Shown piece by piece: positions 62,547-64,000 of a DNA stretch of 64,000 nt (the stretch's first letter is position 1; every line of letters begins with the position of its first letter). The translations under genes and the position numbers were made by a program. Source of the stretch: PCC-6802 sp943367755 (lineage in GTDB: Bacteria; Cyanobacteriota; Cyanobacteriia; Pseudanabaenales; Pseudanabaenaceae). The DNA is taken from NCBI GenBank assembly GCA_943367755.1, contig CALRKB020000020.1, forward strand, positions 1-64,000, in the 5' to 3' direction. Below the pieces are notes generated by a model. That model did no database searches, had not been told where the DNA came from, and saw only the letters and a list, made by a program, of their open reading frames with translations.

Positions 62547-63034
62547 CTCCTCATTTCTGCAAAAGTCATAAAACAACGCTGGCAATGTCCTTCAATCCAC
62601 AGTGATGGAACCTTAAACCTAGCTTTGCACTTCGGACATTCCGACAACAAAGCCAAACTATGACGAGTACAACAATTGGTAGTTTTGTATTGCCACTTCA
62701 TGAGATGACTGGGTTGCTCGATATAACAAGCCCCACACAACCGAATTGGTTCGTGCTTCATTGCTACTCCTTCAGGCGGAAGCATTTGCGTTACCCTATC
62801 AGTCTCAATTCCCACAACTTTCGCCAAAGCCTCTAACTCTTTGGTGCTGGGTCGCGGATTAAGCCGAAACTTCTCCCAACGCGCCACAATCCCACCGATT
62901 CCTGCCGATTGACCCAAGCCACTTGAGGTAAGATCGTTTGCGCGTTTAAATCGACCTAAAAAATGGCTGATACTTTCCCCTTCATAAGGTTCAACTCGAA
63001 AGAACCAAGGCTGAATTTCTGGATTTGTAATCAT
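62519..63034 (-). CDS. tniQ: TniQ of type V-K CAST
   Basis: The 171-residue protein is the short TniQ of V-K elements: WFFRVEPYEGESISHFLGRF at the start, HTH-like PSTKELEALAKVVGIETDRV and two zinc fingers (CGACYIEQPSHLMKWQYKTT with a second Cys pair, then CPKC and CQRC). TniQ caps the TnsC filament and links it to Cas12k. It overlaps tnsC by 4 nt, and its 3' end overlaps brxHI tail to tail. Confidence 0.93.
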   Translation of the reverse strand: MITNPEIQPWFFRVEPYEGESISHFLGRFKRANDLTSSGLGQSAGIGGIVARWEKFRLNPRPSTKELEALAKVVGIETDRVTQMLPPEGVAMKHEPIRLCGACYIEQPSHLMKWQYKTTNCCTRHSLALLSECPKCKARFKVPSLWIEGHCQRCFMTFAEMRSYQKAVRTV

Positions 63035-63861
63035 CTATACTCCTCGGTTACCTCTTTCAGAATTGCCTTGTCTATTTTCTTTAATCCTCTTTGCAATGCC
63101 CGAATTGCAGACTCACGCAACACCATATCCAACAAACCTAAATAGCCTCCAGTGGCTTTAGCCAAGACTTGCATCATGTCTTTACTCGTCAGGTTAGAAG
63201 CAACAGGTAGCCGCAGAATATCTACTTCCCAAGTTTCCACTGTCTGCCTAAACTGCTCTCCTGACAACGTTCCAAATCGGTAACAAGCCCGAAATCGGTT
63301 ATATACCTGCTCATCCCGCTTAATTACGGCATCGAGTCGGTCAGTTCCAATCAGAACCACAGAGATCGCCAACTTATCAAAAAAATCTCGCACCTCAGCA
63401 AAAGTCTTAGGTTTCAAGCGGTCAGCCTCGTCAATGATTAACATCTCTACACCACAACTCTTCAGCACCCGAAACGTGCGATCGCGGACTTCCGCTACTG
63501 TTCCTTTAGTCATCTGATACTTCAGATGCTCAATAATTACCCCAAATAATTCCCTAGAGCCACAATCTTGAGGCGGCTGAACGTAGACGACAGGCACAAT
63601 TGGCGGCTGACCTGCCACCTGCTTCGGCTTGTGCCTTAGCCGATATGCATCACAAGCAACTGTCTTACCAGTGCGCGATTCTCCAACCACTCGACAAGAC
63701 TGCCCTGATTTACGTTTCCCCTCTAGCCAGTCATGTAAAGCTTGTACCTGTGTAAGTTCTACAATATTTTTACGTCTTAGTCGCTCGATCTCAATTTGTA
63801 AGTCGTCACTATCTAGCTTAATTCCCCCTAACTGCTGGGCAACTGCTTGTGCTTCTGTCAT
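63031..63861 (-). CDS. tnsC: TnsC, AAA+ transposition regulator
   Basis: The 276-residue AAA+ protein has Walker A VVGESRTGKTVACDAY (residues 60-67), Walker B MLIIDEADRLKPKTF (D144/E145) and sensor I SVVLIGTDRLD. Size and sequence fit the V-K TnsC that polymerises on DNA and recruits TnsB to the site marked by Cas12k. Its ATG is 3 nt after the tnsB stop, and tniQ overlaps its end, so tnsB-tnsC-tniQ form one operon. Confidence 0.96.
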   Translation of the reverse strand: MTEAQAVAQQLGGIKLDSDDLQIEIERLRRKNIVELTQVQALHDWLEGKRKSGQSCRVVGESRTGKTVACDAYRLRHKPKQVAGQPPIVPVVYVQPPQDCGSRELFGVIIEHLKYQMTKGTVAEVRDRTFRVLKSCGVEMLIIDEADRLKPKTFAEVRDFFDKLAISVVLIGTDRLDAVIKRDEQVYNRFRACYRFGTLSGEQFRQTVETWEVDILRLPVASNLTSKDMMQVLAKATGGYLGLLDMVLRESAIRALQRGLKKIDKAILKEVTEEYR

Positions 63862-63864
63862 TAT

Positions 63865-64000
63865 TTACCATCCATAATCATCTTGAAGTTGGTCATAATC
63901 AAGAACTTTTGGGCGTTCTGCAATTGTTTTAGGTGTAGTTTGTTCCTCTGACACTTCTGCCTCTTCATCTATTGGCTTGGGTAAAGATGGTTGATTTGCC
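63865..64000 (-). CDS. tnsB: TnsB C-terminus (partial, cut by window edge)
   Basis: The minus strand holds the last 44 codons before a TAA at 63865-63867. An acidic, flexible stretch is followed by RPKVLDYDQLQDDYGW at the very end. The C-terminal hook of V-K TnsB, which docks onto TnsC, has this form. The DDE catalytic core lies outside the window. Confidence 0.85.
   Translation of the reverse strand, partial: ANQPSLPKPIDEEAEVSEEQTTPKTIAERPKVLDYDQLQDDYGW

Larger units (their letters stand above)
40180..64000. mobile_element. Type V-K CRISPR-associated transposon (CAST), one end and >23.8 kb visible
   Basis: The element has all diagnostic V-K parts: a terminus with TnsB-type repeats, a tRNA-matching delocalised guide, a CRISPR array, tracrRNA, cas12k, cvkR, tniQ, tnsC and the end of tnsB. 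The proximal end is placed at the TGTCGA starting at 40180, 10 bp past the tRNA gene and 63 bp past the PAM; the five bases before it (TAAAT) could be the target duplication. The distal end is beyond 64000. Cargo between cvkR and tniQ is an IS200 copy plus a type 6 BREX operon. The exact terminal base is an inference. Confidence 0.92.

Overview
The window looks like a cyanobacterial chromosome. HIP1 octamers (GCGATCGC) occur throughout, and the backbone genes are typical of the phylum: DUF1997, complex C cofactor assembly (CCB2/CCB4-like), isochorismate synthase for phylloquinone, DUF4079, and a serine/threonine kinase fused to a histidine kinase. The genus cannot be fixed from the sequence alone.

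Layout. 1-2.3 kb is a decayed accessory patch: the first codons of an IS transposase, a putative immunity gene, an RHS core whose toxin tail is cut off by one in-frame TGA, and a haloperoxidase remnant. 2.3-13.7 kb is mostly housekeeping: DUF1997, a two-TM protein, RidA, a CCB protein, a metal ABC transporter behind a Zur/Fur-like box, an APC permease, an MlaE-type permease, a SPOR-like protein, a COG0523 GTPase and a WD40 protein. A TnpB-only IS605-type element (13.7-15.06 kb) lies upstream of menF. 16.7-20.6 kb is an arsenic island: ArsS, ArsR, an ACR3-type pump and an ArsH-arsenate reductase fusion. 20.6-33.0 kb holds signalling genes (a Ser/Thr kinase, a 1203-residue hybrid histidine kinase and a 2160-residue kinase/ATPase/histidine kinase) with trpF at the end; a decayed second trpF 5' end lies on the far side. 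33.4-40.0 kb carries an SRPBCC protein, a DUF790 protein, an SdhB/HdrB-like pair split by a nuclease-like/PIN pair, rpiA and a DUF4079 protein.

The main finding runs from about 40.18 kb to beyond the right edge: a type V-K CRISPR-associated transposon (CAST) next to an intact tRNA-Asp gene. From the tRNA inward it has a transposon end with about five TnsB-type repeats, a delocalised homing guide with 17 nt identical to the tRNA-Asp gene, a 9-repeat CRISPR array, a tracrRNA, cas12k on the minus strand, the divergent MerR-type regulator cvkR, an IS200 copy, then cargo, and finally tniQ, tnsC and the last codons of tnsB. The tRNA match is preceded by GGTT, which fits the known GTN PAM, and the inferred transposon end is 63 bp from that PAM, as RNA-guided insertion predicts.

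The cargo is a complete-looking type 6 BREX phage-defence operon: brxE-brxA-brxB-brxC-pglX-[toxin-antitoxin debris]-pglZ-brxD-brxHI, all on the plus strand over about 17.6 kb. Its last gene overlaps the 3' end of tniQ tail to tail. The window therefore shows an RNA-guided transposon that appears to have inserted itself beside a tRNA gene while carrying a multi-gene anti-phage system. TnsB and the distal transposon end lie outside the window.
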